In this document: positions 48,408 to 59,783 of the stretch, piece after piece | Layout: each line of letters opens with the position of its first letter | Numbering within the stretch: position 1 is the stretch's first letter | Assembly (NCBI RefSeq): GCF_029761915.1 | Contig: NZ_CP121695.1 | Coordinates: forward strand, 4,617,501-4,681,500 | Reading direction: 5' to 3' | DNA from: Bradyrhizobium sp. CB1650 | GTDB lineage: Bacteria; Pseudomonadota; Alphaproteobacteria; Rhizobiales; Xanthobacteraceae | DNA: 64,000 nt | Made by a program: the position numbers and the translations under genes | The notes under the pieces: model-generated | The model's database searches: none | Seen by the model: only the letters and a program-made list of their open reading frames with translations | What the model was told of the DNA's origin: nothing

Positions 48408-49436
48408 ATGAGCACGCGGGCCTTCATTACCGGCGTATCCGGAACGGAACTGACCGCCGCCGAGCGGGAGTTTATCCGTGCCGAACGGCCGTGGGGCTTC
48501 ATCCTCTTCAAGCGCAATGTCGACAATCCGGCGCAAGTCGCGTCACTGGTTAGAGAATTGCGAGACGTTGCAGGTGCCCCTGAGGCCCCCGTCCTGATCG
48601 ATCAGGAGGGTGGACGGGTGCAGCGGCTGGGGCCGCCGCACTGGCTGCTGTACCCGCCGGGCGCCGTTTTCGCGACTCTGTACGATATTGATTCGGCCCT
48701 CGGTCTCACCGCAGCGCGCCTTAGCGCCAGCTTGATCGCGGCCGATCTGGCTGATCTCGGCATCACCGTGGACTGCCTGCCGCTGGCAGACGTGCCGGTT
48801 GCGGGCGCCGACGCCGTGATCGGCAACCGTGCCTATGGCACCGAGCCAAGCAAAGTCGCGGCGATCGCGCGCGCGGTCACGTCCGGGCTGGAACAGGGCG
48901 GTGTGCTGCCGGTTCTCAAACATATCCCTGGCCACGGACGCGCGACCGCCGACACGCACTTCAAGCTGCCGACGGTCGACACACCCAGGGATGAGCTGGA
49001 ACGGACCGATTTCGCGGCCTTCAGGCCACTCGCGGACCTGCCGATGGCGATGACTGCACATGTTGTGTTTAGCGCCTTCGACCCCGCCCATCCGGCGACG
49101 ACTTCTGCGACAATGATAGCTCAGGTGATTCGCGGCCTGATCGGGTTCCAAGGTTTGTTGATGAGTGATGACGTGTCGATGAACGCGCTGGCGGGGAGCC
49201 TCGCCGAGCGGACCCGAGCCATCTTCGCGGCCGGCTGCGACATGGCTCTGCACTGCAACGGCAACATCGAGGAGATGCGCGATGTCGCCGGGCAAACGCC
49301 TGAACTGTCGGGCAGGGCACTGGAGCGGGCGAATGCCGCGCTCGCAGCGCGCAAGGCGCCGCAGACGTTCGACCGGGCGGCCGCACGCGCTGAACTGGAC
49401 GCATTGATCGCACGGGCAAACACGGCTTCCGCATGA
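48408..49436 (+). CDS. nagZ: Beta-N-acetylhexosaminidase NagZ
   Basis: A 342-residue glycoside hydrolase family 3 enzyme of peptidoglycan recycling, cytoplasmic. Signatures: LIDQEGGRVQRLGPPHW, the catalytic histidine loop KHIPGHGRATADTHFKLP and the nucleophile region LLMSDDVSMNAL. Its stop overlaps the scpA start (ATGA). A small CCCC/GGGG hairpin lies just before it at 48377-48391. Confidence 0.96.
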   Translation: MSTRAFITGVSGTELTAAEREFIRAERPWGFILFKRNVDNPAQVASLVRELRDVAGAPEAPVLIDQEGGRVQRLGPPHWLLYPPGAVFATLYDIDSALGLTAARLSASLIAADLADLGITVDCLPLADVPVAGADAVIGNRAYGTEPSKVAAIARAVTSGLEQGGVLPVLKHIPGHGRATADTHFKLPTVDTPRDELERTDFAAFRPLADLPMAMTAHVVFSAFDPAHPATTSATMIAQVIRGLIGFQGLLMSDDVSMNALAGSLAERTRAIFAAGCDMALHCNGNIEEMRDVAGQTPELSGRALERANAALAARKAPQTFDRAAARAELDALIARANTASA

Positions 49437-50272
49437 CCGCAGAAATCCTATCGTTCGAAACCGGGCGGCCGGCAGAGCTCGCCGAGGGTGAACCGGCGCT
49501 GGTCGTCGATGTCGAGGGCTATGAGGGCCCGCTCGATCTCCTCCTTGCGCTGGCGCGGCAGCAGAAGGTCGATCTCGCCAAGATTTCGATCCTGGCATTG
49601 GCCGATCAGTACCTGCACTTCATCGAAGCGGCACGAAAGATCCGGCTGGAGCTTGCCGCCGATTATCTCGTGATGGCGGCATGGCTCGCGTTCCTGAAGT
49701 CGCGCCTGCTGTTGCCGGAGCCGCCGACGGCGGAAGGTCCGAGTGCGGAAGAGATGGCGACCGCGCTCGCCAATCGGCTGCGCCGGCTCGAGGCCATTCG
49801 CGAGGCCGCCAACCGGCTGATGAACAGGCAGCAATTGCTGCGCGACATCTTTCCGCGCGGCGAACCCGAGCAGATCGCCGAGATCAAGCACCCGAAATAC
49901 ACGGCCACGCTGTACGACCTGCTCACCGCCTATGCCACGCAGCGCCAGTCGCGCGTGCTGGCGAGCGTGCACCTCGCCAAGCGCACGGTGTGGTCGCTCG
50001 CCGAAGCCCGCGCCACACTGGAGCGGCTGGTCGGCAGCATCACCGAGCAGGATGACTGGGGAAGTCTCGACGACTTCCTGGTCCGCTATGTCGCCGATCC
50101 ATCGCAGCGCGCGACGGTGTTCGCCTCGAGCTTTGCCGCCGCGCTCGAGCTGGTGCGGGAAGGTCAGCTTGAACTGAACCAGAAAGAGGCATTTGCGCCC
50201 ATCTATTTCCGGAAGGGGCGCCACAAACCGGTACCAGACGCAGCTCCTGCGCCTGATACGCCGGTCGGTTAA
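49433..50272 (+). CDS. scpA: Segregation and condensation protein A
   Basis: Kleisin subunit of the SMC-ScpAB condensin. 279 residues with the N-terminal signature YEGPLDLLLALARQQKVDLA, ISILALADQYLHFIEAA and ADYLVMAAWLAFLKSRLLLP. The C-terminal winged helix is less conserved. ATG overlaps the nagZ stop; scpB follows. Confidence 0.96.
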   Translation: MTAEILSFETGRPAELAEGEPALVVDVEGYEGPLDLLLALARQQKVDLAKISILALADQYLHFIEAARKIRLELAADYLVMAAWLAFLKSRLLLPEPPTAEGPSAEEMATALANRLRRLEAIREAANRLMNRQQLLRDIFPRGEPEQIAEIKHPKYTATLYDLLTAYATQRQSRVLASVHLAKRTVWSLAEARATLERLVGSITEQDDWGSLDDFLVRYVADPSQRATVFASSFAAALELVREGQLELNQKEAFAPIYFRKGRHKPVPDAAPAPDTPVG

Positions 50273-50293
50273 GTGCAAGAAGGAGAAGCTGCC

Positions 50294-51034
50294 ATGGCAA
50301 GCCTGGCTGAAGTGCGGATGGAAGAGGCGGAGCCAATGGAGAACGAATCCCAGGCCCGTCCCGAGGAACTGCGTCTTCTCGAAGCTCTCCTGTTCGCCTC
50401 GAGCGAACCGCTGGATACCGCGACGCTGGCCAAGCGGATGCCGGAAGGTGTCGATGTCAAGGAAGCGCTGGTCCAGTTGCAGGCTGAATATGCCACGCGC
50501 GGGGTGAACCTGGTGCGCGTCGCCAACAAATGGACGTTCCGCACCGCCGGCGATCTTGCCTGGCTGATGACGCGGGAGAGCACCGAGACCCGCCGGCTAT
50601 CGCGCGCGGCGATCGAGGTGCTGGCGATCATCGCCTATCACCAGCCAGTGACGCGCGCCGAGATCGAGGAGATCCGCGGCGTCGTCACCTCGAAGGGCAC
50701 GCTGGACGTGCTGCTGGAAACCGGCTGGATCAAGCCGCGCGGCCGGCGCAAGACGCCGGGCCGTCCGCTCACCTTCGGAACCACCGAGGCCTTCCTGTCG
50801 CAGTTCACGCTGGAACAGCTCGGCGACCTGCCGGGTCTGGAGGAGCTCAAGGGCACGGGCCTGTTGGATTCGCGGCTACCGACCGGCTTCAGCGTGCCGA
50901 CGCCGTCCGATGATCCCGCTCTGCGCGAGGACGAGGACCCGCTGGAACCGGGCGAGGACCTCGATCTGGCACTCGCGCCTGCACCCGAGCCGGAGACGCC
51001 GGAAGGTGGCGGCGAGGGCGGCAGCGAGGGCTGA
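50294..51034 (+). CDS. scpB: Segregation and condensation protein B
   Basis: ScpB partner of ScpA, 246 residues from ATG 50294 behind AAGGAG (a GTG at 50273 is in frame but upstream of that site). It has two winged-helix domains (EELRLLEALLFASSEPLD; AIEVLAIIAYHQPVTRAEIE; GRRKTPGRPLTFGTTEAFL) and a Pro/Glu/Gly-rich acidic tail (about 205-246) typical of alphaproteobacterial versions. Confidence 0.95.
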   Translation: MASLAEVRMEEAEPMENESQARPEELRLLEALLFASSEPLDTATLAKRMPEGVDVKEALVQLQAEYATRGVNLVRVANKWTFRTAGDLAWLMTRESTETRRLSRAAIEVLAIIAYHQPVTRAEIEEIRGVVTSKGTLDVLLETGWIKPRGRRKTPGRPLTFGTTEAFLSQFTLEQLGDLPGLEELKGTGLLDSRLPTGFSVPTPSDDPALREDEDPLEPGEDLDLALAPAPEPETPEGGGEGGSEG

Positions 51035-51200
51035 CGTCCCCGTCCGTCTACGGGCCCCTGCGACCAGTTAACACTAGCAAGATTACCTAGCGCCAACAGC
51101 GAATTGGCGCTGCCTTGGTCCTTGTTTTTGACACCTGCGAAGCCTAGGTTTCGGTAAAGATCGGCCGGGTCCCGGCCATGCGTGTTTGGAGGGTTGCAGG

Positions 51201-51434
51201 ATGGGTTCGCTTAGCATTTGGCACTGGATCTTGGTGATCGCAGTGGTCCTGCTGCTGTTCGGCCGCGGCAAGATTTCGGACCTGATGGGTGACGTGGCAC
51301 AGGGCATCAAGGCTTTCAAGAAGGGCATGCAGGACGACGACAAGCCCGCCGACAAGCCGGAGCCCGCCAAGTCCATCGAGCACAATGCCGCGCCGACCGC
51401 GGCTCGGTCCGACGTCGGCAGCAAGGCCGTCTGA
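51201..51434 (+). CDS. tatA: Twin-arginine translocase subunit TatA
   Basis: A 77-residue pore-forming subunit: N-terminal membrane helix ([17 protein letters not shown]), the [20 protein letters not shown] amphipathic helix with the conserved Phe-Gly hinge, and an acidic tail. It starts tatABC; the ATG is preceded by GCAGG. Confidence 0.97.
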   Translation: MGSLSIWHWILVIAVVLLLFGRGKISDLMGDVAQGIKAFKKGMQDDDKPADKPEPAKSIEHNAAPTAARSDVGSKAV

Positions 51435-51519
51435 GCCAAAGAGTGGACAGACGCGAGCGGTCCCGATCCCTCGGCGACGAGGATTGGGGCGGTTGCGTCT
51501 GGCCTGAACGGAAGACCTC

Positions 51520-52023
51520 ATGTTCGACATCGGCTGGAGTGAACTGGTCCTCATCGGGGTCGTAGCGCTGGTCGCCATCGGCCCGAAAGAGCTGCCGGGC
51601 GTGCTGCGTATGGTCGGACAATGGATGGGCAAGGCCCGCAAGATGGCGGCCGAATTCCAGGGCCAGTTCCAGGAGGCGATGCGTGAGGCCGAGATGGCCG
51701 ACCTCAAGAAGAGCTTCGATGAGGTCAAGGAAGCCGCCTCCGGCTTCACCGGCAACAATTTGATGACCTCGTTGCAGAAGGACGTCAGCGACGCGCTGCG
51801 TGTCGACGCGCTCGACAAGCCGGCCGAGACGTCTACGGACACCGCCGTCGAACCGCCGGCTACCCCCACAACACCGGAAGAGCCGACGCCCGCGACGTTC
51901 GTGGAAGCGGAGGCGCATGCGGCGGTGAACGAACCGCTCGCCATCACCCGCGAGGTCGAGCCAGCGCCGGTCACGCAGGACACCGCGCCATCCGAGGCGA
52001 TCAAGGACGCCAAAGCGTCATGA
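51520..52023 (+). CDS. tatB: Twin-arginine translocase subunit TatB
   Basis: A 167-residue Tat[31 protein letters not shown] is the diagnostic N-terminus (Glu8 and the GPKELP hinge), followed by an amphipathic helix and a long Pro/Thr/Glu-rich tail. The stop overlaps the start of tatC (ATGA). The Tat system serves the several RR-signal proteins in this window. Confidence 0.97.
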   Translation: MFDIGWSELVLIGVVALVAIGPKELPGVLRMVGQWMGKARKMAAEFQGQFQEAMREAEMADLKKSFDEVKEAASGFTGNNLMTSLQKDVSDALRVDALDKPAETSTDTAVEPPATPTTPEEPTPATFVEAEAHAAVNEPLAITREVEPAPVTQDTAPSEAIKDAKAS

Positions 52024-52826
52024 CCGACGCCGATATCGAGGCCAGCAAAGCCCCTTTGATGGACCATTTGATCGAGCTGCGTTCGCGGCTGATCAAGGCG
52101 CTGCTCGGCTTCGGCGTGGCCTTCATCTTCTGCTTCTTCTTCGCCAAGCAGATCTATAACGTGCTGGTCTGGCCGTTCGTGTGGGTCGCGGGGCCGGAGA
52201 ATTCGAAGTTCATCTATACGGCGCTGCTGGAATATTTCATCACCCAGCTCAAGCTCGCGCTGTTCGGCGCCGGTTTCATCTCGTTTCCGATCGTCGCCAC
52301 CCAGATCTACAAATTCGTGGCGCCGGGCCTCTACAAGCACGAGAAGCAGGCCTTCCTGCCGTATCTGGTCGCGACCCCGTTCTTCTTCGTGCTGGGCGCG
52401 ATGCTGGTCTATTTCGTCGTACTGCCGATGCTGATCCGCTTCTCGCTCGGCATGCAGCAGTCGGGCGGCGAGGAGACCGCGCAGATAGCGCTGTTGCCCA
52501 AGGTCGGCGAATATCTGTCGCTGATGATGTCACTGATCTTCGCTTTTGGCATCGCATTCCAGCTCCCGGTGATCCTGACGCTGCTCGGCCGCATCGGCAT
52601 CATCACCGCGAAGATGCTGCGGGAGAAGCGGCGCTATTTCATCGTCATCGCCTTCATCATCGCGGCCGTGCTGACGCCGCCGGACGTGCTCAGCCAGTGC
52701 TCGCTCGCCATTCCCCTGCTGGCGCTCTATGAGGGCTCGATCATCGCAGTGGCGATGGTGGAGAAGAAGGCGGCCACGTCGCAGGCATCGAGCGGCGCCT
52801 CGTCGTCGGCCAACCCAGCCGAGTAG
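52020..52826 (+). CDS. tatC: Twin-arginine translocase subunit TatC
   Basis: A 268-residue, six-helix receptor subunit. [19 protein letters not shown] is the family N-terminus. Also seen: [17 protein letters not shown] periplasmic loop ([15 protein letters not shown]), the [16 protein letters not shown] helix and [21 protein letters not shown] short Ser/Ala tail ends it. Confidence 0.97.
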   Translation: MTDADIEASKAPLMDHLIELRSRLIKALLGFGVAFIFCFFFAKQIYNVLVWPFVWVAGPENSKFIYTALLEYFITQLKLALFGAGFISFPIVATQIYKFVAPGLYKHEKQAFLPYLVATPFFFVLGAMLVYFVVLPMLIRFSLGMQQSGGEETAQIALLPKVGEYLSLMMSLIFAFGIAFQLPVILTLLGRIGIITAKMLREKRRYFIVIAFIIAAVLTPPDVLSQCSLAIPLLALYEGSIIAVAMVEKKAATSQASSGASSSANPAE

Positions 52827-52845
52827 GGCGCCGTATCCGCCGGCG

Positions 52846-52914
52846 CGCTGCGGCCTCTCGGGGAATCACCGCCGTCTCTGGAATACTGGATCGCCCGCTT
52901 TCGCGGGCGATGAC
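52846..52914. repeat. Interspersed repeat, CTGGATCGCCCGC-TTTC-GCGGGCGATGAC family
   Basis: The core 52881-52914 (GAATACTGGATCGCCCGCTT...GCGGGCGATGAC) has a perfect 8-bp stem TCGCCCGC / GCGGGCGA. An inverted copy with recognisable flanks lies at 58437-58507. It sits after tatC and may serve as its terminator. Confidence 0.8.
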
Positions 52915-52925
52915 GCCTGTGGTAG

Positions 52926-54323
<1,398 letters not shown>

Positions 54324-54396
54324 CGCACCGTTCGGGTTGCGAAGATCGGGCGGCCGGTTATCCTGTCGGCTGCCCGAGAACTCGAAATCACCGCCC

Positions 54397-54756
54397 ATGC
54401 CCTTGCACCGCGACATCTTCTGGGTCGGCAGACAATGGGCGGTGACCGGATTCGGCATCCAGGCCGTCGACCAACGCCTGCGCGGCGTGCTGGACATCGA
54501 GAGCGCGCGGCTCTGGGACGACGATCTCATCCAGAATCGGCGGGCCAAGCCCGGCGTCAATGCTGAGGATTTCGACAAGGCGCTGACGGTGGCGCGCGGA
54601 CGCTATCCGCAAGCGACGGCCCCCATCATTGAGCAACTGGATGTGCTCGGCGTGATCGAGGCGTCTCCTGCCGCGAGCCCGGTCATGCCGGCGATGAAGT
54701 TGCGGGTCGAAGGCAGGCTCGCGCGCTTCCTGCCGCAATGGCGCATCCGCCGCTAG
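54397..54756 (+). CDS. Conserved hypothetical protein
   Basis: A 119-residue soluble protein from ATG 54397: MPLHRDIFWVGRQWAVTGFG, IQAVDQRLRGVLDIESARLW, ending LRVEGRLARFLPQWRIRR. No cysteine or membrane segment. Codon use matches the neighbours and it sits between serS and surE on the same strand. Family not recognised. Confidence 0.7.
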   Translation: MPLHRDIFWVGRQWAVTGFGIQAVDQRLRGVLDIESARLWDDDLIQNRRAKPGVNAEDFDKALTVARGRYPQATAPIIEQLDVLGVIEASPAASPVMPAMKLRVEGRLARFLPQWRIRR

Positions 54757-54882
54757 TCGGCAGGACTCGGTCGGCGGTTCCCAGCTCCCGTGGCCCGTCC
54801 GAAATCCCACAAACCACGCGGTTTGCCTGATCGGCCATAGCCGGATAATACGACCGCAGCCAACCTTGGAATCGACCCCGGC

Positions 54883-55650
54883 ATGCGAATTCTCTGCACC
54901 AATGACGACGGTATCCACGCCCCCGGCCTCAAGGTCGTGGAGGAAATCGCGCGGGCGCTGTCCGACGATGTCTGGGTGGTGGCCCCCGAACTCGACCAGT
55001 CCGGCGTGTCGCATTCGCTGTCGTTGAACGACCCCTTGCGTCTGCGCGAGGTCGGACCCCGGCACTTCGCCGTGCGCGGCACGCCGACGGACTGCGTGAT
55101 TATGGGCGCGCGTCATATCCTGGGCGCCAGGCTGCCCGATGTCGTGCTGTCGGGCGTCAACAAGGGCCGCAACGTCGCCGAGGACGTGGTCTATTCCGGC
55201 ACCATTGCCGGCGCGCTGGAAGGCACCATCCTGGGTCTGCCGTCGTTCGCGCTGTCGCAGGAATTCAGCATCGAGACACGTGAGCGTCCGCCGTGGGACA
55301 CCGCGCGCAAATTCGGTCCCGACATCCTTCGCAAGGTGATCGCGGCAGGTGTCCCAAAGGATACGGTGATCAACGTCAACTTCCCGTCATGTGCGCCCGA
55401 GGATGTCCTCGGCATCCGTGTGACGCGGCAGGGCAAGCGCAACCTCGGCTTCCTCAAGATCGACGAGCGGCGAGACGGCCGCGGCAATCCCTATTTCTGG
55501 ATCGGCTTCGAGCGCACCGCTATGCTGGATACGCCCGCCGAGGGCACCGATCTGGCGGCATTGCGGGACCGCTACGTCTCGGTCACGCCGCTCCGGCTCG
55601 ACCGCACCGACGAAGCATTTTCCGAAGCGCTCGACGGAATTCTGAAATAG
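54883..55650 (+). CDS. surE: 5'/3'-nucleotidase SurE
   Basis: Survival protein SurE, a metal-dependent nucleotidase of 255 residues. Active-site marks: [16 protein letters not shown] (Asp pair), the [15 protein letters not shown] loop (Ser), [31 protein letters not shown] (Asn). It is normally followed by pcm and nlpD; here a convergent response regulator lies between surE and pcm. Confidence 0.97.
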   Translation: MRILCTNDDGIHAPGLKVVEEIARALSDDVWVVAPELDQSGVSHSLSLNDPLRLREVGPRHFAVRGTPTDCVIMGARHILGARLPDVVLSGVNKGRNVAEDVVYSGTIAGALEGTILGLPSFALSQEFSIETRERPPWDTARKFGPDILRKVIAAGVPKDTVINVNFPSCAPEDVLGIRVTRQGKRNLGFLKIDERRDGRGNPYFWIGFERTAMLDTPAEGTDLAALRDRYVSVTPLRLDRTDEAFSEALDGILK

Positions 55651-55654
55651 GACC

Positions 55655-56044
55655 CTAGCCGCCGCGAAGCGCGGCTTCGATGGTCTTGCCGAGCGCGTCG
55701 AGCTGAAACGGCTTCTGAAGCGCCGGCCGGTCGCGATATTGCTCGGGCAAGCCCGACGAGCCGTAACCAGTCGCGAAGATGAAGGGGCAACCCTTGGCCT
55801 TGATCAGGTCGGCGACCGGCGAGATCACCTTGCCGTTGACGTTGACGTCGAGGATGGCGAGGTCGAACTCGGTCGATTGGGCAAGCCGTATCGCTTCGGT
55901 AATGTCGCCGGCCTCGGCCGCGACCTTATGGCCGAGCTCTTCCAGCATATCCGCGACCATCATTCTGATCATGACCTCGTCCTCGACGAGGAATACAGAA
56001 CGGCCCGACAGCCTTCCCGCAGCCATAAGTGAGTCCTTGCCCAT
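55655..56044 (-). CDS. Stand-alone receiver-domain response regulator
   Basis: A 129-residue REC-only protein (a shorter start at 56026 is possible): VFLVEDEVMIRMMVADMLEE, phospho-Asp in LAILDVNVNGK, FIFATGYGSSG and PALQKPFQLD. This resembles the receiver family associated with HWE/general-stress signalling in rhizobia, which lacks an output domain. It ends 4 bp from surE (convergent). Confidence 0.9.
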   Translation of the reverse strand: MGKDSLMAAGRLSGRSVFLVEDEVMIRMMVADMLEELGHKVAAEAGDITEAIRLAQSTEFDLAILDVNVNGKVISPVADLIKAKGCPFIFATGYGSSGLPEQYRDRPALQKPFQLDALGKTIEAALRGG

Positions 56045-56262
56045 TCGCGTAAACGTTCGCAGATAAAGCCAAGCGACGCAATGCGCGTTTCAGCTTACGA
56101 AAACCTGCAAATGACGATCTCAGTTGATCCGTTTGCTAGCCAAATGTGGTCAATTACTGCGCCAAAAGGTTATCATGAGTTCCTGAGCCGGAACAAGAAT
56201 CAAGAGTTCGGGCGCTGCGATCCAAAGCATCGACCTAGCCTCAAACAGACGAACATAGGCAC

Positions 56263-56913
56263 ATGGCCTCCCATCAGCAGCCGCCGGAAAAGATGATGTT
56301 TCAGCTCACGCTGCGACGTCGGGGCATCAGCGACCAGGCGGTGCTGCGTACCATGGAGGAGGTGCCGCGCGAACTGTTCGTCGACGAGGCCGATCGCGAG
56401 GATGCCTACCGCGACAGTGCGCTGCCGATCGCCTGCGGACAGACCATCAGCCAGCCCTTCGTCGTCGCCTACATGACCGAGCAGCTTCAGCTCCGGAAGC
56501 AGCATCGCGTGCTCGAGATCGGCGCCGGCTCCGGCTACCAGGCCGCTGTGCTGTCGCGGCTCGCCGGGCAGGTGCTGACGGTCGAGCGCTACCGCAGGCT
56601 CGCCGATGCCGCGCGCGCCAGGCTCGAGAAGCTCGGCTGTCACAATGTCGAGGTGATGCTGGGCGACGGCCTCAACCTGCCCGCCAATATCGGCCCGTTC
56701 GACCGCATTATCGTGACGGCGGCCATGGAGCAGATTCCGGAGAACCTGATCGAGCGGCTCGACGTCGGGGGCATCCTGATCGCCCCGGTCGGACCGCATC
56801 AGGGCGTGCAGACGCTAATCCGGCTGACGCGCCGTGAAGCGGGCCTCGAACGCAAGGAACTCGTCGACGTCCGCTTCGTGCCCGCGCTTCCCGGCGTGGC
56901 ACGGGAGCTGTAG
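56263..56913 (+). CDS. pcm: Protein-L-isoaspartate O-methyltransferase
   Basis: Repairs isoaspartyl damage in proteins using SAM. 216 residues: N-terminal [20 protein letters not shown], the [20 protein letters not shown] region, SAM motif [19 protein letters not shown], and [20 protein letters not shown]. Ends just before nlpD. Confidence 0.96.
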   Translation: MASHQQPPEKMMFQLTLRRRGISDQAVLRTMEEVPRELFVDEADREDAYRDSALPIACGQTISQPFVVAYMTEQLQLRKQHRVLEIGAGSGYQAAVLSRLAGQVLTVERYRRLADAARARLEKLGCHNVEVMLGDGLNLPANIGPFDRIIVTAAMEQIPENLIERLDVGGILIAPVGPHQGVQTLIRLTRREAGLERKELVDVRFVPALPGVAREL

Positions 56914-57022
56914 ATTCCCGGATTGGTTGTGCCGTCAACATCTTATTGGGAGGGTTAAGCCGTTATTTACTCGGCGCGTGTTTACTTAAAAGACCAGTTC
57001 TGTTGCGTACGAGTGAGTAACC

Positions 57023-58393
57023 ATGTCCGCTGTCGCCGAGTTGCTTTACTCGCGCCGCGTGCCGCAGGTCGCGGTGCTGGCGCTGATCTCGTTCGGTTTC
57101 GCGGGTTGCAGCGCCGACATGTCGTCGCGGCTTTCCCAGACGAATTTCTCCAACCCCTTCGCCTCCGAGTCGACCGGTTCGGTGCAGCAGGCGCCGCCGC
57201 AGCAGCGTGAGCTGCCGCAATATGCGCGGCCGCAGACCCAGCCGGGCTCTTACCAGTCGCAGCCCTTGCCGCCGCCGGCGGTTGCTGCGCCGCAATCCTA
57301 TCCGGTTACGGGCGGGGGCGTGTCCGGAGGCGGGCGCGGCGTCGGCTCCTACACTCCGCCGGCGCAGCCGCATCTTGAGACCACCGCCACCGTGCCGCCG
57401 CGCTCGGTTGCAGCGGCTCAGCCGGCTGGTGGGACCAAGATCATTGTCGGCACCAGCGACACGCTCGACATTCTCGCCAAGCGCTATCACGTCACGTCGC
57501 AGGCGATTCTTGCCGCCAACGGCTACAAGGGCCCGCGCGCGCTGTCGCCCGGCCAGCAGCTCGTCATCCCGCACCCGACCACCACGGCTGCGGCCGCTCC
57601 GGCTCCCGCGATGGCGCCTGCGGCCAAGCCGGCTGCCGTTGCCGCGCCGCCGAGCATTCACTTCGTCAATCGCGGCGACACGCTGGCCAGCATCGCCCGC
57701 AAGAACCACATCTCCGCGGCCGAGCTTGCCCGCGCCAATGGTCTCGAGCCCTCCGCCAAGCTCAAGCTCGGCACCAAGCTGACCGTGCCCGGTGCCAAGA
57801 CCGCCGCGGTCGCTGCGCCGGCCGCTCCGGCGCCGGCTCTGGTTGCGCCGACACCCGTTGCCGTTGCCCAGCCTGCCGCGGTCGCGCCCGCGCCCGCAAC
57901 CAAGGTCGCGGCCGCAGCGCCAATGCAGAGCGCTCGCCTGGCCCAGGCCACGGCGAACATCGAGGAGAAGGCCGCCGAGACACCGGCGAAGGCTGTGGAC
58001 GCCACCGGCGCTCTGCCGACCTTCCGCTGGCCGGTGCGCGGCAAGGTGATCACGACCTACGGCGCCAAGACCAACGGCAAGGCCAATGACGGCATCAACC
58101 TCGCGGTGCCCGAAGGCACGCCGGTCAAGGCGGCTGAAGACGGCGTCGTTGCCTATTCCGGCAACGAACTGAAGGGATATGGCAATCTGGTCCTGGTGCG
58201 GCACTCCAACGGCTACGTCACCGCTTATGCCCATGCGAGTGAGCTGTTGGTGAAGCGCGGCGATACCATCAAGCGCGGGCAGGTCATTGCCAAGTCGGGT
58301 CAATCCGGGGAAGTGGCGTCGCCGCAGCTCCATTTCGAGATCCGCAAGGGATCAAGCCCGGTTGACCCGCTTCAATTCCTGAACGGGGCGTGA
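57023..58393 (+). CDS. nlpD: NlpD-like LysM/LytM (M23) envelope protein with degenerate active site
   Basis: A 456-residue envelope protein: signal or lipoprotein N-terminus (VAVLALISFGFAGCSADMSS; lipobox FAGC), Gln/Pro-rich linker, two LysM domains (about 137-183 and 210-256), an Ala/Pro linker, then a LytM domain (about 330-455). The zinc ligands of active M23 peptidases are missing: HxxxD is replaced by NDGIN and the final HxH by QLH (QLHFEIRKG). So, like E. coli NlpD/EnvC, it should activate amidases rather than cut peptidoglycan. Confidence 0.9.
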   Translation: MSAVAELLYSRRVPQVAVLALISFGFAGCSADMSSRLSQTNFSNPFASESTGSVQQAPPQQRELPQYARPQTQPGSYQSQPLPPPAVAAPQSYPVTGGGVSGGGRGVGSYTPPAQPHLETTATVPPRSVAAAQPAGGTKIIVGTSDTLDILAKRYHVTSQAILAANGYKGPRALSPGQQLVIPHPTTTAAAAPAPAMAPAAKPAAVAAPPSIHFVNRGDTLASIARKNHISAAELARANGLEPSAKLKLGTKLTVPGAKTAAVAAPAAPAPALVAPTPVAVAQPAAVAPAPATKVAAAAPMQSARLAQATANIEEKAAETPAKAVDATGALPTFRWPVRGKVITTYGAKTNGKANDGINLAVPEGTPVKAAEDGVVAYSGNELKGYGNLVLVRHSNGYVTAYAHASELLVKRGDTIKRGQVIAKSGQSGEVASPQLHFEIRKGSSPVDPLQFLNGA

Positions 58394-58436
58394 GCCCACG
58401 GCCGTAGAGGGGGCAGCCTGTCACCACAAAGAGACC

Positions 58437-58507
58437 GTCATCGCCCGCGAAAAAGCGGGCGATCCAGTATTCCGGATACAGTGACGCGATACCGAGAAGC
58501 CGCGGCG
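58437..58507. repeat. Inverted copy of the CTGGATCGCCCGC...GCGGGCGATGAC repeat
   Basis: GTCATCGCCCGCGAAAAAGC-GGGCGATCCAGTATTCC is the reverse complement of the core at 52881-52914, with an A-rich loop. The flank CCGAGAAGCCGCGG corresponds to the diverged flank of the first copy. Further inverted pieces (GGCGCCCCCTAGACCGAAGC...) run to about 58610. The 238-bp gap between nlpD and the ATPase is filled by this element. Confidence 0.8.
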
Positions 58508-58631
58508 TACTGGATTCCCTGCCTGCCGCCTACGCTCAAGCTTCGGCGCCCCCTAGACCGAAGCCCGGGCGAAGCCTTGGCGTAGCCGGGTCGCGGGGAA
58601 TGACAGTGGTGATTGGGGTAACAGCTTCCCG

Positions 58632-59603
58632 CTACTTCGCCGTCAGCTTCACGCCCAGCCGTCCGGCCAGCTCCTGAACGAACTGCCAGGCGACGCGGCC
58701 CGAGCGCGAGCCACGTGTCGTCGACCATTCCAGCGCCTCGCGCTCCAGGGACTCGTCGTCGATCCTGATGCCGAAATGGCTGCAATAGCCCCGCACCATT
58801 GCGAGATATTCGTCCTGGCTGCAACGGTGGAAGCCGAGCCAGAGGCCGAAGCGGTCCGACAGCGAGACCTTCTCCTCGACCGCTTCGCCGGGATTGATCG
58901 CGGTCGAGCGCTCGTTCTCGATCATCTCGCGCGCGAGCAGATGACGCCGGTTGGAGGTGGCGTAGAGGATGACGTTGTCTGGCCGCCCCTCGATGCCGCC
59001 TTCCAGCACGGCCTTGAGCGACTTGTACGAGGCGTCGTTGCCGTCGAAGGAGAGGTCGTCACAGAACACGATGAAGCGGAAGGAGGAGGCTCGAAGCTGC
59101 TCCATCAGCGAGGGCAGGCTCTCGATGTCCTCGCGATGGATCTCAATCAGCTTCAGCCTGTCGGCCGCCTCGCGGTCGGCGTTGATGCTGGCGTGGGCGG
59201 CCTTCACCAGTGATGACTTGCCCATGCCGCGTGCGCCCCAGAGCAGCGCGTTGTTGGCGGGCAGGCCGTCTGCGAAGCGCTCGGTGTTCTCGATCAGGAT
59301 ATCGCGCATCCGGTCGACGCCCTTCAGCAGGAAGAGCTCGACACGGCTGACCCGCGGCACCGCCGAGAGGCGGCCGTCCGGGTGCCAGACGAAGGCATCG
59401 GCGCGCTCGAACGATTCGGCGACCGCGGCAGGTCCCGCCTGGGCAGAGAGGTGCGCTGCGATGGTCTCCAGCGCGCGCACGATGCGCTCCTGGGAGAGGT
59501 CGTTGGGGGCTGCCGTGGGGCGTTTTGCCGCGACGCGGGCGGGCTTTCGGGCAGAGGTCTTGGGGCCTTTGCCGGCCGGGCTTTTGCTTGGTTTTCTGGG
59601 CAT
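58632..59603 (-). CDS. DUF815 family AAA-type ATPase
   Basis: A 323-residue ATP-binding protein from ATG 59603 (MPRKPSKSPAGKG), with a Lys/Ala-rich N-terminus. Walker A GARGMGKSSLVKAAH, Walker B FIVFCDDLSFDGND, sensor-type YATSNRRHLL and a C-terminal arginine region (SDRFGLWLGFHRCSQDEYL) match DUF815, a predicted AAA+ family often next to yajC in alphaproteobacteria. Function unknown. It is divergent from yajC. Confidence 0.9.
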   Translation of the reverse strand: MPRKPSKSPAGKGPKTSARKPARVAAKRPTAAPNDLSQERIVRALETIAAHLSAQAGPAAVAESFERADAFVWHPDGRLSAVPRVSRVELFLLKGVDRMRDILIENTERFADGLPANNALLWGARGMGKSSLVKAAHASINADREAADRLKLIEIHREDIESLPSLMEQLRASSFRFIVFCDDLSFDGNDASYKSLKAVLEGGIEGRPDNVILYATSNRRHLLAREMIENERSTAINPGEAVEEKVSLSDRFGLWLGFHRCSQDEYLAMVRGYCSHFGIRIDDESLEREALEWSTTRGSRSGRVAWQFVQELAGRLGVKLTAK

Positions 59604-59783
59604 GTCCGAAGTTCCTGAGAACGCAGCCTTATCGGGCCTCAGGGCCCGCCGCAAGGTGGCCAAATCGACGGTCTGGCAGCGTTGCAATTGGGGCGGTGGC
59701 CGCTATAGTCCGCGCGAATTTGACCGAGCCGGTCGCCCAGCGGGCCTGACCGGCTTTCCCCCGTTCTCACGAGGATCGTCCGA

